In this document: piece after piece, positions 33,893 through 43,399 of the stretch | How the letters are laid out: each line of letters opens with the position of its first letter | Position numbering within the stretch: position 1 is the stretch's first letter | Source of the DNA: Halorubrum salinum | Lineage (GTDB): Archaea > Halobacteriota > Halobacteria > Halobacteriales > Haloferacaceae | Assembly: GCF_024494575.1 (NCBI RefSeq) | Contig: NZ_JANHDO010000001.1 | Span: forward strand, 434,001-498,000 | Reading direction: 5' to 3' | DNA length: 64,000 nt | Notes under the pieces: model-generated | Database searches by the model: none | What the model saw: the letters and a program-made list of their open reading frames with translations, nothing else | Told to the model about the DNA's origin: nothing | Program-made: the position numbers and the translations under genes

Positions 33893-34618
33893 CTAGCGGG
33901 TCGCGGCCTTCCACTCGCGGAGGCCGAGCCGCTCGCCGTCGAGGTCGTCGTCGTCGGCTTCGGTGGCGGCCCAGAGAAAAAGCGGCGCGACGCTCCCGGG
34001 GTCGCGAGCGCGCTCCTTACCGGTGAGGTCGGTGGCGACGAGCCCCGGATCGACGACGCCGACCGTCGCGTCGAGGTCGGCCGCGAACCCGCGTGCGACC
34101 GCCTCGGCGGCGGCCTTCGAGACCGCGTACGCGCCCATGCCCGGGGTCGAGTCGTGCGCGACGGTGCCCGACGGGACGATGATCCGGGCGTCCGCGGCGA
34201 GGTGCGGGGCCGCTTCCCTGATCGTCGCGAACACCCCCCGGGCGTTCGTCCGCATCGTGTCGTCGTAGTCGGCGTACGACAGGTCGTCCACCGGCTTCTC
34301 TCCCGGCGCGCCGTGGAGGACCGCCGCGTTCGCGAACACCACGTCGATCGGGCCCGCCTCGCGGGCGACTCGCTCGAAGAAGCGTTCGAGGTCGAACTCG
34401 TCGCGGACGTCGGCACGGGCTCCCCAGGCGGTGCCGGCGGGGTCGGATCCGTCCTCCTCGTCGGCGGAATCGGCCCCGTTCAGTGCCGCAACGGTCCGAT
34501 CGACCGTGCCGCCGTCGCGCCCGGAGACGGCGACGAACGCGCCCGCGTCGACGAACGCCTCGGCGACCGCCCTCCCGATCCCGCTCGTTGCGCCGGTGAT
34601 CGCGACCGTCGGATCCAT
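33893..34618 (-). CDS. Short-chain dehydrogenase/reductase
   Basis: A 241-residue classical SDR. The cofactor motif TGATSGIG is at residues 8-15, NAA (FANAAVLHG) in mid-chain, and the catalytic YAVSK (Tyr-x-x-x-Lys) near 163-167 with a Ser (VPSGTVA) before it. An Asp/Ser-rich insert (NGADSADEEDGSDPAG) after the second strand suggests NAD(P) preference cannot be judged from the usual basic residue. The substrate is unknown. It is divergent from the carotenoid operon. Confidence 0.88.
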   Translation of the reverse strand: MDPTVAITGATSGIGRAVAEAFVDAGAFVAVSGRDGGTVDRTVAALNGADSADEEDGSDPAGTAWGARADVRDEFDLERFFERVAREAGPIDVVFANAAVLHGAPGEKPVDDLSYADYDDTMRTNARGVFATIREAAPHLAADARIIVPSGTVAHDSTPGMGAYAVSKAAAEAVARGFAADLDATVGVVDPGLVATDLTGKERARDPGSVAPLFLWAATEADDDDLDGERLGLREWKAATR

Positions 34619-34737
34619 ATGGTCGTCGTAGGGGCGTCGGCGACTTAGGCGTACCCACTCGCCCGGTGGAATCGAGACCGACTCTGATTCGCGACGCGCC
34701 CGTCTGGCCGGTCTTTATACTTCGTCCGAGCGTACGA

Positions 34738-36243
34738 ATGTGCATGGACGTGGCCCCGGATATCGACGCCGCGGCCGGCGAGTCCGTCGTCGTGATCGGC
34801 GGCGGATTCGGCGGCCTCTCGACCGCGTGTTACCTCGCAGACGCCGGCGCGGACGTGACCCTCTTGGAGAAGAACGAACAGCTCGGCGGACGCGCGAGTC
34901 GGCTCGAAGCCGACGGGTTCCGGTTCGACATGGGGCCGTCGTGGTACCTGATGCCCGACGTCTTCGAGCGCTTCTTCGGCCACTTCGGCCGCTCGCCCGA
35001 GGAGTTCTACGAGCTGGAGCGGCTCGACCCGCACTACCGCGTGTTCTGGAAGGACGGGGACCGGGTCGACGTGCTTCCGGACCGCGAGGCGAACAGGCAG
35101 CTGTTCGAGGAGTACGAGCCCGGCGCGGGCGAGGCGTTCGACGCGTATCTCGAGGAGGCGGAACGCACCTACGAGATCGGGATGGAACACTTCGTGTACG
35201 AGGACCGCCCGCGGCTGCGAGACTACGTCGACAAAGACGTGCTCCGGTACTCGTGGGGGCTCTCGCTTTTAGGCAAGATGCAGGGGCACGTCGAGGGGTA
35301 CTTCGACCACCCCAAGCTCCAGCAGCTGATGCAGTACACGCTCGTCTTCCTCGGCGGCTCGCCGCACAACACCCCGGCGCTGTACAACCTGATGAGCCAC
35401 GTCGATTACAACATGGGCGTCTACTACCCGGAGGGCGGGATCGGCGCGGTCGTCGACGGGATCGTCGAGCTCGGCGCGGACCTCGGCGTGGAGTACGTCA
35501 CCGACGCCGAGGTGACGGGGATCGAGGGCCGCCGGGGCGCGTTCGCGGTCGACACCGCCGCCGGGGACCGACACCTCGCGGATCTCGTCGTCTCGGACGC
35601 CGACTACGCGCACACCGAGCAGGAACTGCTCCCGAAACACAAGCGACAGTACAGCGAGGCGTACTGGGAGTCGCGGACGTACGCCCCCTCCGCGTTCCTG
35701 CTGTACCTCGGCGTCGAAGGCGACGTACCCGAACTCGCCCATCACACGCTCGTGTTGCCGACGGACTGGGACGGGCACTTCGCGCAGATCTTCGACGAGC
35801 CGTCGTGGCCGGACGACCCCGCCTACTACCTCTGTGTGCCCTCGAAGACGGACGATACGGTCGCGCCCGACGGGCACAGCAACCTCTTCGCGCTGGTCCC
35901 GATCGCGCCGGGGTTAGAGGACACTCCCGAGCTTCGCGAGGAGTACCGAGAGCTGGTGCTCGATGACATCGCGGCGAACGCCGACACCGACCTGCGCGAC
36001 CGGATCGTCTTCGAGGAGACGTTCTGCGTCGACGACTTCGCCGACCGGTACAACAGCTATCGGGGGAGCGCGCTCGGGCTCGCACACACCCTGCGTCAGA
36101 CCTCGCTGCTCCGGCCGCCGCATCGCTCCGAGGCGGTCGACGGGCTCTACTTCACGGGCTCGACGACGACGCCCGGAATCGGGGTCCCGATGTGTCTCAT
36201 CAGCGGCCAACTGACCGCGGAGTCGATCTCGGACTCGATCTGA
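34738..36243 (+). CDS. crtD: Carotenoid 3,4-desaturase CrtD (bacterioruberin pathway)
   Basis: A 501-residue FAD-dependent desaturase of the phytoene-desaturase family. The dinucleotide-binding motif VVIGGGFGGLSTACYLADAG is near residues 19-38, followed by LGGRASRLEADGFRFDMGPSWYLMP. The C-terminal motif GLYFTGSTTTPGIGVPM is the family FAD contact. In the known order crtD-lyeJ-cruF it introduces the 3,4 double bonds during conversion of lycopene to bacterioruberin. GTCTTTATACTT at about 34710-34721 gives a start at 34738, with a second Met two codons later. The next gene starts 15 bases after the stop. Confidence 0.9.
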   Translation: MCMDVAPDIDAAAGESVVVIGGGFGGLSTACYLADAGADVTLLEKNEQLGGRASRLEADGFRFDMGPSWYLMPDVFERFFGHFGRSPEEFYELERLDPHYRVFWKDGDRVDVLPDREANRQLFEEYEPGAGEAFDAYLEEAERTYEIGMEHFVYEDRPRLRDYVDKDVLRYSWGLSLLGKMQGHVEGYFDHPKLQQLMQYTLVFLGGSPHNTPALYNLMSHVDYNMGVYYPEGGIGAVVDGIVELGADLGVEYVTDAEVTGIEGRRGAFAVDTAAGDRHLADLVVSDADYAHTEQELLPKHKRQYSEAYWESRTYAPSAFLLYLGVEGDVPELAHHTLVLPTDWDGHFAQIFDEPSWPDDPAYYLCVPSKTDDTVAPDGHSNLFALVPIAPGLEDTPELREEYRELVLDDIAANADTDLRDRIVFEETFCVDDFADRYNSYRGSALGLAHTLRQTSLLRPPHRSEAVDGLYFTGSTTTPGIGVPMCLISGQLTAESISDSI

Positions 36244-36257
36244 GCGTGGGTGATCCC

Positions 36258-37157
36258 GTGACCGACACCGACGCGCCGACGGTCGCCGACGAACGCGGGG
36301 AGGGGCTCGCGGACCTCCTCCGGTACCTGCTGGTGTTGTCGCGCCCGCGCTTCTGGCTGTACCTCGCCGGTCCCGTCGCGGTCGGGGTCACCTACGGTAT
36401 CGGCGACGTGAGCGGACTGTTCACACCCGTCACGGTCGGGCTCGCGGCCTACTTTCTCGTGCCGGCGAACGTCTACCTCTACGGCGTCAACGACGCGTTC
36501 GACGCCGACATCGACGAACTGAATCCGAAGAAGGACGACCGCGAGGCGCGCTGGCGGGGGTCCCGAACCGTCGCGCTCGCGGTGGTCGCGGCGGGGGTCG
36601 TCGGTCTCGTGACGTTCGCGATCACCCCGCGGGTCGCGTGGCCGTACCTCGTCGGCTTCTTCGCGCTCGGTGCGGCCTACAGCGCGCCGCCGCTGCGGTT
36701 CAAGACCACGCCGTTCGCGGACTCCGTCTCGAACGGGCTCTACATTCTCCCCGGCGCGGCCGCGTACGCGACCGCCGCGGGGGCGCACCCGCCGCTCGCG
36801 GCGCTCGCCGGCGCGTGGCTCTGGACGATGGGGATGCACACGTTCTCCGCGATCCCCGACATCGAGCCGGACCGCGCCGCGGGGATTCGCACGACTGCGA
36901 CGCTTCTGGGCGAGAGTCGGACGTACGCCTACTGTCTCGGCTGCTGGACCGCCGCGGCGGCCGCGTTCGCCGCCGTCGACTACCGACTCGGCGCGCTGCT
37001 CGGGGTGTACCCGGTCTTCGTCGTCTGGGTCGCGACGTCGTCGGTCGCCGTCGACCGCGCGTACTGGTGGTTCCCGGCGCTGAACACGGTTATCGGGACG
37101 CTGCTCGCGATGGGCGGACTCTGGCGCGTCTACCCGATCACGGAGGCGCTCGGATGA
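36258..37157 (+). CDS. lyeJ: Lycopene elongase/1,2-hydratase LyeJ (UbiA superfamily)
   Basis: A 299-residue UbiA-type prenyltransferase with about eight helices. The first Asp-rich motif is NDAFDADIDELNP (NDxxDxxxD) and the second is DIEPDRAAGIRTTA (DxxxDxxxG). It adds C5 isoprene units to both ends of lycopene and hydrates them, forming the C50 skeleton. The likely start is GTG 36258; another GTG at 36246 is possible. It sits between crtD and cruF with a 4-base overlap into the latter, the arrangement proven for bacterioruberin synthesis in Haloarcula. Confidence 0.92.
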   Translation: MTDTDAPTVADERGEGLADLLRYLLVLSRPRFWLYLAGPVAVGVTYGIGDVSGLFTPVTVGLAAYFLVPANVYLYGVNDAFDADIDELNPKKDDREARWRGSRTVALAVVAAGVVGLVTFAITPRVAWPYLVGFFALGAAYSAPPLRFKTTPFADSVSNGLYILPGAAAYATAAGAHPPLAALAGAWLWTMGMHTFSAIPDIEPDRAAGIRTTATLLGESRTYAYCLGCWTAAAAAFAAVDYRLGALLGVYPVFVVWVATSSVAVDRAYWWFPALNTVIGTLLAMGGLWRVYPITEALG

Positions 37158-38098
37158 CCGACGAGAGCGGGTCGACCGCGACCGACGGGACCGCACCCGA
37201 CGGTTCCGCCTCGTCGACCGCGAGCGACGCGTCCCCGCAGTCCGCCGCCTCGCGGGCGGACGCCGTCCGCGCCCGGCTCCCGGAGACACGGAAAGGGGCT
37301 CAACGCCGCCTCGACCGGCTCGTCCGGGAGAACCGGTTCACCATCGCCGTGTTGTTCCCGCTCGTCGGCGCGGTCGCGCTCGTCGGCAGCGCCGAGGGAT
37401 GGGTGCCCGATCCGATCGCGTTCAACCCGTGGTTCGTGCTGTTCGGCGTGCTGGTGATGCGCTCGCCGCTCGCCGTCGGCGTGCTGCCGTCTATCGACCG
37501 TCGCGCGCTCGGCTGGGTCGGCGTCCTCGTCGCGTACACCTACGCGATCGAGTTCGTCGGCGTCGCGACCGGGTGGCCGTACGGGGGATTCGAGTACACC
37601 GTGAGCCTCGGGCCGATGCTCGGCGGCGTGCCGCTCGCGCTCCCCGTCTTTTTCATTCCGCTCGTCGTCAACGCGTACCTGCTCTGTCTGTTGTTGCTCG
37701 GGCCGCGGGCCGAGCACGGATGGCTCCGGCTCGCGACCGTGATCGCCGCCGTCGTCGCGATGGACGTTGTCCTCGACCCGGGCGCGGTCGCGCTCGGCTT
37801 CTGGGACTTCGGCGGCGGCGCGTTCTTCGGCGTGCCCCTCTCGAACTACGCCGGCTGGGTGCTCTCCGCGACGGTCGCGGTCGTCACCCTCGACCGGGCG
37901 TTCGCGCTCTCGGACCTCCGCGCCCGCCTGCGCGACTGCGAGTTCATGCTCGACGACATGGTGAGCTTCGTCATCCTCTGGGGCGGGATCAACCTCTTTT
38001 ACGGGAACCTCGTCCCCGCCGTCGTCGCCGCCGCCTTCGGCGTCGGTCTCGTCCGCGCGGACCGGTTCGACGCCCGCCTGTTCGTCCCGTGGGCGTGA
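37154..38098 (+). CDS. cruF: Bisanhydrobacterioruberin hydratase CruF
   Basis: A 314-residue membrane protein with about seven helices after a 60-residue Ser/Thr/Asp-rich disordered N-terminus. Conserved features of the CruF/carotenoid 1,2-hydratase group are AYTYAIEFVGVATGWPYGGFEY and VLDPGAVALGFWDF with Asp and Trp residues in the membrane. It adds water to the terminal isoprene units, giving the tetraol bacterioruberin that reddens the cells. ATG at 37154 overlaps the lyeJ stop (ATGA), completing the three-gene operon. Confidence 0.92.
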   Translation: MTDESGSTATDGTAPDGSASSTASDASPQSAASRADAVRARLPETRKGAQRRLDRLVRENRFTIAVLFPLVGAVALVGSAEGWVPDPIAFNPWFVLFGVLVMRSPLAVGVLPSIDRRALGWVGVLVAYTYAIEFVGVATGWPYGGFEYTVSLGPMLGGVPLALPVFFIPLVVNAYLLCLLLLGPRAEHGWLRLATVIAAVVAMDVVLDPGAVALGFWDFGGGAFFGVPLSNYAGWVLSATVAVVTLDRAFALSDLRARLRDCEFMLDDMVSFVILWGGINLFYGNLVPAVVAAAFGVGLVRADRFDARLFVPWA

Positions 38099-38213
38099 GC
38101 GGTTCGCCCTGCGGGCGCGAGCGCCGCCGTCTGGCTCGCTTGACATACGTCTCGTCGTCACCGGCCGCCGCCACTCGAAACCGCTTATATATCGCCCGTT
38201 CATCGATCGATCC

Positions 38214-38267
38214 ATGAGCGTCCGCGCGGCCGCCGTTCCCCGGACGGCGGCGGAGGGAGCGAGATGA
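38214..38267 (+). CDS. Leaderless upstream ORF overlapping the dacZ start codon
   Basis: A 17-codon ORF, MSVRAAAVPRTAAEGAR, whose ATG is 26 bp after the TATA centre (CTTATATAT, 38184-38192), so the mRNA should begin at or next to this codon. Its stop overlaps the dacZ ATG (ATGA at 38264-38267). A GGAGG site at 38252-38256, inside the uORF, is correctly spaced (7 bases) for dacZ. Ribosomes finishing this ORF would be delivered to dacZ. It is a candidate leader peptide or coupling device; only the RNA arrangement is visible. Confidence 0.5.
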   Translation: MSVRAAAVPRTAAEGAR

Positions 38268-38821
38268 GTCGCCTCGCCATCGAGTACGGATCACACGATC
38301 GGGTCAGGGAGATAATCGATCGCCTGACCTACTGTACGGAGCACGTCAGCCGGTCGTTCGACGGCTGGGACGAGCCGCACGCCAAGGGCCCGGGGCTGTA
38401 CTTCGCCGTCGTCGCGGACCGCGAGTACGGCGCGTACGCCGACGCGATGGGCGACAATCGCTGGCCCCGAGACGGCTGTCGGTCCGTCTTCGAGGAGGAC
38501 GAGTTCGTCGACGCGGCGGAGGCCGTGAGCCTCGAACAGGACGGCGGCATCGTCGTCGCCGCCGACGGCGAGATCGAATCGCAGATGGTTCGGTTCCGCG
38601 ATCTGGGAACGCGGAGCGGCGAGTCGGACCTCGTCGACGACGTGAGCTACGAGCCGTGGATGGGGTCCAGACACATGAGCGCGATCGAGACCTCGGTCCG
38701 CCCGGAGGTCGTCGCGACGGTCACCCTGAGCGAGGAGACGGGCCGCGTGAGCATCTTCCGCGACGGCGACGCGGAGTCGCTGGAGCGCGACGAGCTCGGC
38801 GGGCCGTGGCGCGTCGACTGA
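38264..38821 (+). CDS. dacZ: Diadenylate cyclase DacZ (DisA_N domain)
   Basis: A 185-residue protein consisting of a single DAC domain, which joins two ATP into cyclic di-AMP. The catalytic motifs are present in variant form: DGG at residues 93-95 instead of DGA, and RHM at 136-138 (MGSRHMSAI) instead of RHR. TLSEETGRVSIF at about 154-165 is the family's closing strand. Size and single-domain layout match the archaeal DacZ of Haloferax. An internal TLTYCTEHVSRSF region has no known role. It is preceded by a leaderless 17-codon ORF and a GGAGG site. c-di-AMP often controls K+ and osmotic balance. Confidence 0.82.
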   Translation: MSRLAIEYGSHDRVREIIDRLTYCTEHVSRSFDGWDEPHAKGPGLYFAVVADREYGAYADAMGDNRWPRDGCRSVFEEDEFVDAAEAVSLEQDGGIVVAADGEIESQMVRFRDLGTRSGESDLVDDVSYEPWMGSRHMSAIETSVRPEVVATVTLSEETGRVSIFRDGDAESLERDELGGPWRVD

Positions 38822-39056
38822 CGGGGCTTTCTTCGACCGGGCTGCGGGCGGGTCTCCGCCCCAGCGCGCCGCCGTCGACCTCGGCGAAAACGCACGCTTA
38901 CGACGGGGTTTTACCGCCGGGTTTCCTACCGTGCTATATGATGGCACAGATCGGGTCGGGACGGGCGGTCTCCGACGTCTCCCCCGTCGCCGGCAGTAGC
39001 GCCAACAGGCTTATTCCCGAACCGGGTGCAGTTACTGGTATCTCCAGCGAGGAAGC

Positions 39057-41279
39057 ATGAACGAAGTTCAACTCGAAGTGGCGAAGGCGTACCCGAACGA
39101 TTCGGGGCGCGGTATCGCCCGACTCGACCCCGACACGCTGTTGCACCTGAAGCTCTCGCCCGGCGACATCATCGAGATCGAGGGCGCGGAGACCACCGCC
39201 GCGAAGGTGTGGCGCGCCGACCGACAGGACTGGAACACGGACACCGTCCGCGTCGACGGATTCACCCGGCAGAACGCCGACGTGGGCATCGGCGAGCGCG
39301 TCACGATCCGGAAGGCGGAGGCGGAGAAGGCCGACAAGCTCGTCTTGGCACCGCCGGAGGAGGCGTCGGTCCAGTTCGGCTCCGACGCCGCAGGCATGGT
39401 GAAACGCCAGATCCTCAAGCGGCCGGTCGTCGAGCGCGACATCGTCCCCGTGATGTCGAGCACGAACCACCCGTTCATGCGGTCGCCGGGGCAGGCGATC
39501 CCGCTCATCGCGGTCGAGACGGAGCCGGAGGGCGTCTGTCTCATCACCGAGGACACCGAGGTCGAACTGCGAGAGGAGCCGATCTCCGGCTTCGAGAAGA
39601 CCGGCGGCGGGATCACCTACGAGGACATCGGCGGGCTCCAGTCTGAGATCCAGCGCGTCCGCGAGATGGTCGAACTGCCGATGAAACACCCGCAGATATT
39701 CTCGAAGCTCGGGATCGAGCCGCCCCAGGGCGTCCTGCTCCACGGCCCGCCCGGCACCGGGAAGACCCTGCTCGCGAAGGCCGTCGCCAACGAGACGTCG
39801 GCGTCGTTCTTCTCCATCGCCGGCCCCGAGATCATCTCGAAGTACTACGGCGAGTCCGAACAGCAGCTCCGCGAGATATTCGAGGACGCCAAAGAGGAGA
39901 GCCCGAGCATCATCTTCATCGACGAGCTCGACTCGATCGCGCCCAAACGCGAGGACGTCACGGGCGAGGTCGAGCGCCGCGTCGTCGCCCAGCTCCTGAC
40001 GATGATGGACGGACTGGAGACGCGCGGGCAGGTGATCGTCATCGGCGCGACGAACCGCGTCGACAGCGTCGATCCCGCGCTCCGTCGTCCGGGCCGGTTC
40101 GACCGCGAGATCGAGATCGGCGTCCCCGACGAGGTGGGCCGCAAGGAGATCCTCCAGATCCACACCCGCGGGATGCCGCTGTCTGACGACGTGAGCTTAG
40201 ATCACCTCGCCGACGAGACGCACGGCTTCGTGGGAGCCGACATCGAGAGCCTCACCAAGGAGGCGGCGATGAAGGCGCTGCGCCGGTACCTCCCAGAGAT
40301 CGACTTAGACGAAGAGGAGGTGCCGCCGAGCCTGATCGACCGGATGATAGTCAAGCGCGACGACTTCTCGGGAGCGTTAAACGAGGTCGAGCCCTCGGCG
40401 ATGCGCGAGGTGCTCGTCGAGCTTCCGAAGATCTCGTGGGACAACGTCGGCGGGCTCTCCGAGGCCAAACAGCAGGTGAAAGAGTCGGTGGAGTGGCCGC
40501 TCTCCTCCCCGGAGAAGTTCGACCGGATGGGCGTCGACGCGCCGAAGGGCGTCCTGCTGTACGGTCCCCCCGGCACCGGGAAGACGCTGATGGCGAAGGC
40601 CGTCGCCAACGAGACGAACGCGAACTTCATCTCGGTGCGCGGCCCGCAGCTGCTCTCGAAGTGGGTCGGCGAGTCGGAGAAGGCGATCAGACAGACCTTC
40701 CGCAAGGCCCGGCAGGTGAGCCCGACGATCATCTTCTTCGACGAGCTCGACAGCCTCGCTCCCTCGCGTGGTCAGGAGATGGGCAACAACGTCTCAGAGC
40801 GCGTCGTCAACCAGCTACTGACGGAGCTCGACGGGTTAGAGGACATGGGTGACGTGATGGTGATCGGCGCGACCAACCGCCCCGACATGATCGACCCCGC
40901 GCTCCTCCGGTCCGGTCGGTTCGACCGCCTCGTGATGATCGGGCAGCCGGACCAGGAGGGCCGCGAGCAGATCCTCGACATCCACACCGAGAACACCCCG
41001 CTCGCGCCCGACGTGAGCCTCCGCGAGATCGCGGAGATCACGGACGGCTACGTCGGCTCCGACTTGGAGGGGATCGCCCGCGAGGCCGCCATCGAGGCGC
41101 TGCGCGACGACGACGACGCCGAGGAGGTCGAGATGAAACACTTCCGGCGCGCGATGGAGTCGGTGCGGCCCACGATCAACGAGGACATCCTCGCGTACTA
41201 CGAGGAGGTCGAAGAGCAGTTCAAGGGCGGCGGCGGCGAGTCGCTCCGCGACACCGGCGGCCGGATCGGCTTCCAATAA
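39057..41279 (+). CDS. Cdc48/VAT-type AAA ATPase
   Basis: A 740-residue double-ring AAA+ unfoldase. It has an N-terminal double-psi barrel ([22 protein letters not shown]), then D1 with Walker A near residue 229 ([12 protein letters not shown]) and Walker [10 protein letters not shown] near 284, and D2 with Walker A near 503 and Walker [10 protein letters not shown] near 557. It extracts or unfolds proteins for the proteasome (PAN-independent route). The C-terminus ([21 protein letters not shown]) lacks the hydrophobic tail of eukaryotic p97. CTTATTCC at 39010-39017 gives a short leader containing GAGG before the ATG. Confidence 0.94.
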   Translation: MNEVQLEVAKAYPNDSGRGIARLDPDTLLHLKLSPGDIIEIEGAETTAAKVWRADRQDWNTDTVRVDGFTRQNADVGIGERVTIRKAEAEKADKLVLAPPEEASVQFGSDAAGMVKRQILKRPVVERDIVPVMSSTNHPFMRSPGQAIPLIAVETEPEGVCLITEDTEVELREEPISGFEKTGGGITYEDIGGLQSEIQRVREMVELPMKHPQIFSKLGIEPPQGVLLHGPPGTGKTLLAKAVANETSASFFSIAGPEIISKYYGESEQQLREIFEDAKEESPSIIFIDELDSIAPKREDVTGEVERRVVAQLLTMMDGLETRGQVIVIGATNRVDSVDPALRRPGRFDREIEIGVPDEVGRKEILQIHTRGMPLSDDVSLDHLADETHGFVGADIESLTKEAAMKALRRYLPEIDLDEEEVPPSLIDRMIVKRDDFSGALNEVEPSAMREVLVELPKISWDNVGGLSEAKQQVKESVEWPLSSPEKFDRMGVDAPKGVLLYGPPGTGKTLMAKAVANETNANFISVRGPQLLSKWVGESEKAIRQTFRKARQVSPTIIFFDELDSLAPSRGQEMGNNVSERVVNQLLTELDGLEDMGDVMVIGATNRPDMIDPALLRSGRFDRLVMIGQPDQEGREQILDIHTENTPLAPDVSLREIAEITDGYVGSDLEGIAREAAIEALRDDDDAEEVEMKHFRRAMESVRPTINEDILAYYEEVEEQFKGGGGESLRDTGGRIGFQ

Positions 41280-41369
41280 CGACTCGTCTCACGCGGTGAG
41301 GTGTTTCTGCGCTCGACCGCGACTGTCGCTCCGCCGGCGGAATCGCTTGCGTTGCGGTCGTCGACCGGT

Positions 41370-41558
41370 CTACTCGTCGTCCGTGTCGCACACGCCGAGC
41401 GGGAGCGCCTCAGTCGCCGCGTCGTCGGCGTCGAGCCCCTCGTAGGCGTCGTCGATGAGTCTGGCGAGCTGGGCCTCCGGAGTCACGCCGCGGGCGGCGG
41501 CGAGCGCCGTGAGCCGCTCGTACTGCTCGGACGGGACGGACACCGTACCATCGTTCAT
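41370..41558 (-). CDS. Small ribbon-helix-helix-like protein, 62 residues
   Basis: A short acidic protein: a beta-strand-like start (MNDGTVSVPSEQYERL) followed by two helices (TALAAARGVTPEAQLARLIDDAYEGL), the pattern of CopG/Arc-type ribbon-helix-helix DNA-binding proteins, though basic DNA-contact residues are few. The end is acidic (GVCDTDDE). A CTTTTGTAG element at about 41580-41588 on the minus strand lies 26 bp upstream. It could be a small regulator or half of a toxin-antitoxin pair, but no partner gene is adjacent. Confidence 0.6.
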   Translation of the reverse strand: MNDGTVSVPSEQYERLTALAAARGVTPEAQLARLIDDAYEGLDADDAATEALPLGVCDTDDE

Positions 41559-41631
41559 ACGCGAACTGGATGTCGGAGCTACAAAAGCGTTGTTCGCCCC
41601 GGCCCGCGCGGCTGGGCGGCTCTCTGACCGG

Positions 41632-42855
41632 CTACCGCCCGAGGTCGGCGTGTGCCGACGACAGGTGCCGCGAGCCGAGCGCCGCGAGAAGCGAGAGTTC
41701 GCCGGCGAGCGCACAGACCGCGATCGCCTCCGCGAGCGCGTCGCCGTTGCTCCCGGCCGGATCGCCGCCGCCGCGCACTCCTAAGATGTCCAGCCCGGCC
41801 GCCTGCGTCGGGAGCGTCGTGCCCCCGCCGACGGTCCCCACTTCGAGGCTCGCTATCGACACCGACGCGTAGAGGTCGCCGTCGGTCGTCGTCTCGGCGG
41901 TGGTGATCGCGTTCGCGCCCTCGACTACCTGCGCCTCGTCTTGACCCGTGGCGAGGAACATCGCCGCCACCGCGTTGGCGACGTGGGCGTTGAAGCCGAG
42001 CGATCCGGCCTTCGCGGACCCGACGAGGTTCTTTCGCGTGTTGATCTCCGCGACGGCCTCCGGGGTCGTGTGGAGCCGATCCTCGACTATCTCGCGGGGC
42101 ACCTCCACGTCGGCCGTGACGGAGCGCCCGCGCCCCTCGACGGCGTTGACCGCGGCGGGCTTTTTGTCCGAACAGAGGTTCCCGGAGAGCGCGACGAGCG
42201 ACGCGTCGGTCTCGTCTTCGATCCGGTCGCAGGCCTCGCGAGTCGCGATGGTCGCCATGTTCATGCCCATCGCGTCTTTCGTGTCGTAGCGGAACCGCAG
42301 GAAGACGTTGTTCCCGACGACGTACGGCGTCACGTCGAGGAGTTCGCCGTGGCTCGTCGTCGACTCGGCCGCCTCGCGGAGGACGTCCTCGCTGTCGCGG
42401 ACCCATTCGACGAGCGCCTCGGCCTCGGCGACGTCGCGGACCCGGAACACCGGCGCGCGCGTCATTCCGCTCTTCGTCACGCGGGCGGTCGCGCCGCCGG
42501 CGTCGGTGACGACGGAGCAGCCGCGGTTGATTGAGGCGACCAGGGCGCCTTCGGTCGTCGCGAGCGGGAGGTACCGCTCCCCGGAGAGCGCGCCGCCGTC
42601 GATCGCGACCGGTCCGGCGACGCCCATCGGCACCTGCACCGCGCCGATCATGTTCTCGATGTTCGAGCCGTGCGCGTCGGCCGCGTCGAAGGCGTACTCG
42701 CCGAGCGCGTCGGCGTCGGCGTCGGCCGTCTCCGCGACCAGCCGCCGGCGGGCGGCGGCCGCGGTGTCGGCGTCGGCGTGCTCCTCTATCTCGTGAAACC
42801 GCACGTCGCCGTCGCGGACGCGGTCCGCGAGCGACGCCGGCGAAGGGTCCGTCAT
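41632..42855 (-). CDS. hmgA: Hydroxymethylglutaryl-CoA reductase
   Basis: A 407-residue NADPH-dependent enzyme making mevalonate, the committed step of archaeal lipid and carotenoid synthesis; the class-I signature ENMIGAVQVPMGVAGP and the cofactor region DAMGMNMATIATREA are intact. SGNLCSDKKPAAVN is the catalytic Lys/Asp loop. The substrate of statins, it is present in all haloarchaea. TATA-like CATTAGCATAC is about 27 bp upstream on the minus strand. It is not in the carotenoid operon but 3.5 kb from it. Confidence 0.97.
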   Translation of the reverse strand: MTDPSPASLADRVRDGDVRFHEIEEHADADTAAAARRRLVAETADADADALGEYAFDAADAHGSNIENMIGAVQVPMGVAGPVAIDGGALSGERYLPLATTEGALVASINRGCSVVTDAGGATARVTKSGMTRAPVFRVRDVAEAEALVEWVRDSEDVLREAAESTTSHGELLDVTPYVVGNNVFLRFRYDTKDAMGMNMATIATREACDRIEDETDASLVALSGNLCSDKKPAAVNAVEGRGRSVTADVEVPREIVEDRLHTTPEAVAEINTRKNLVGSAKAGSLGFNAHVANAVAAMFLATGQDEAQVVEGANAITTAETTTDGDLYASVSIASLEVGTVGGGTTLPTQAAGLDILGVRGGGDPAGSNGDALAEAIAVCALAGELSLLAALGSRHLSSAHADLGR

Positions 42856-42916
42856 GGACGACCCTCCTCGCGGCGTATGCTAATGGGTATCGGTTCGGCG
42901 GGGTCGCCGGGCGGTC

Positions 42917-43399
42917 CTACCGGCTCACGAACTCCGAGAGCCGTTCCCGTATCGAGTCGCTGCCGAGCTTGAGGTAGTAGGCGTCGCCGCCGTCCTCGTA
43001 GTAGTTGTCTATCCGGCGCACGACCTCGAAGCCGAGGTGCTCGTAGAACCCCAGCGCGGTGTCGTTCGTCGTGCGGGCGTGACAGGTGACGGAGCGGTGT
43101 TCCGCGGCGACGTCGGCGACGAGGCGTTCCGCGTGGCCCTGGCCGCGGTAGTCCGGATTGACCGCGAGAAAGAGCACGTAGCCGTCGCGGCGGACGGAGG
43201 CGAACGCGACGAGCGTGTTCCGCTCGACGAGGAGGTGCGTCGTGGACCGGCGGTAGGCGTCGACGAAGAACCCTCGACGCTGTCGCAGAACGCCCTCGTC
43301 GGCGCGGATCCGCTCTTTGAGATCCCACGCGGCCGAGGCGTACTCGGTCTCGCCGGGCGGATCCGTCCGTTTCTCTACGGTGACGCTCACTGCACGCAT
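42917..43399 (-). CDS. GNAT family N-acetyltransferase
   Basis: A 160-residue acetyltransferase. The acetyl-CoA motif is VNPDYRGQGHAERLVADV (Q/R-x-x-G-x-G/A) at about residues 83-100, and the C-terminal NDTALGFYEHLGFEVVRRIDNYYEDGG matches RimI-like members. The substrate is unknown. A minus-strand TATA (GTTATATCCC near 43418-43427) is about 25 bp upstream. It is divergent from the DUF502 gene. Confidence 0.9.
   Translation of the reverse strand: MRAVSVTVEKRTDPPGETEYASAAWDLKERIRADEGVLRQRRGFFVDAYRRSTTHLLVERNTLVAFASVRRDGYVLFLAVNPDYRGQGHAERLVADVAAEHRSVTCHARTTNDTALGFYEHLGFEVVRRIDNYYEDGGDAYYLKLGSDSIRERLSEFVSR

Noticed and set aside
41370-41558. Antitoxin of a toxin-antitoxin pair
   Set aside because: The 62-residue RHH-like protein has no neighbouring toxin-like gene on the same strand; the adjacent gene is HMG-CoA reductase.
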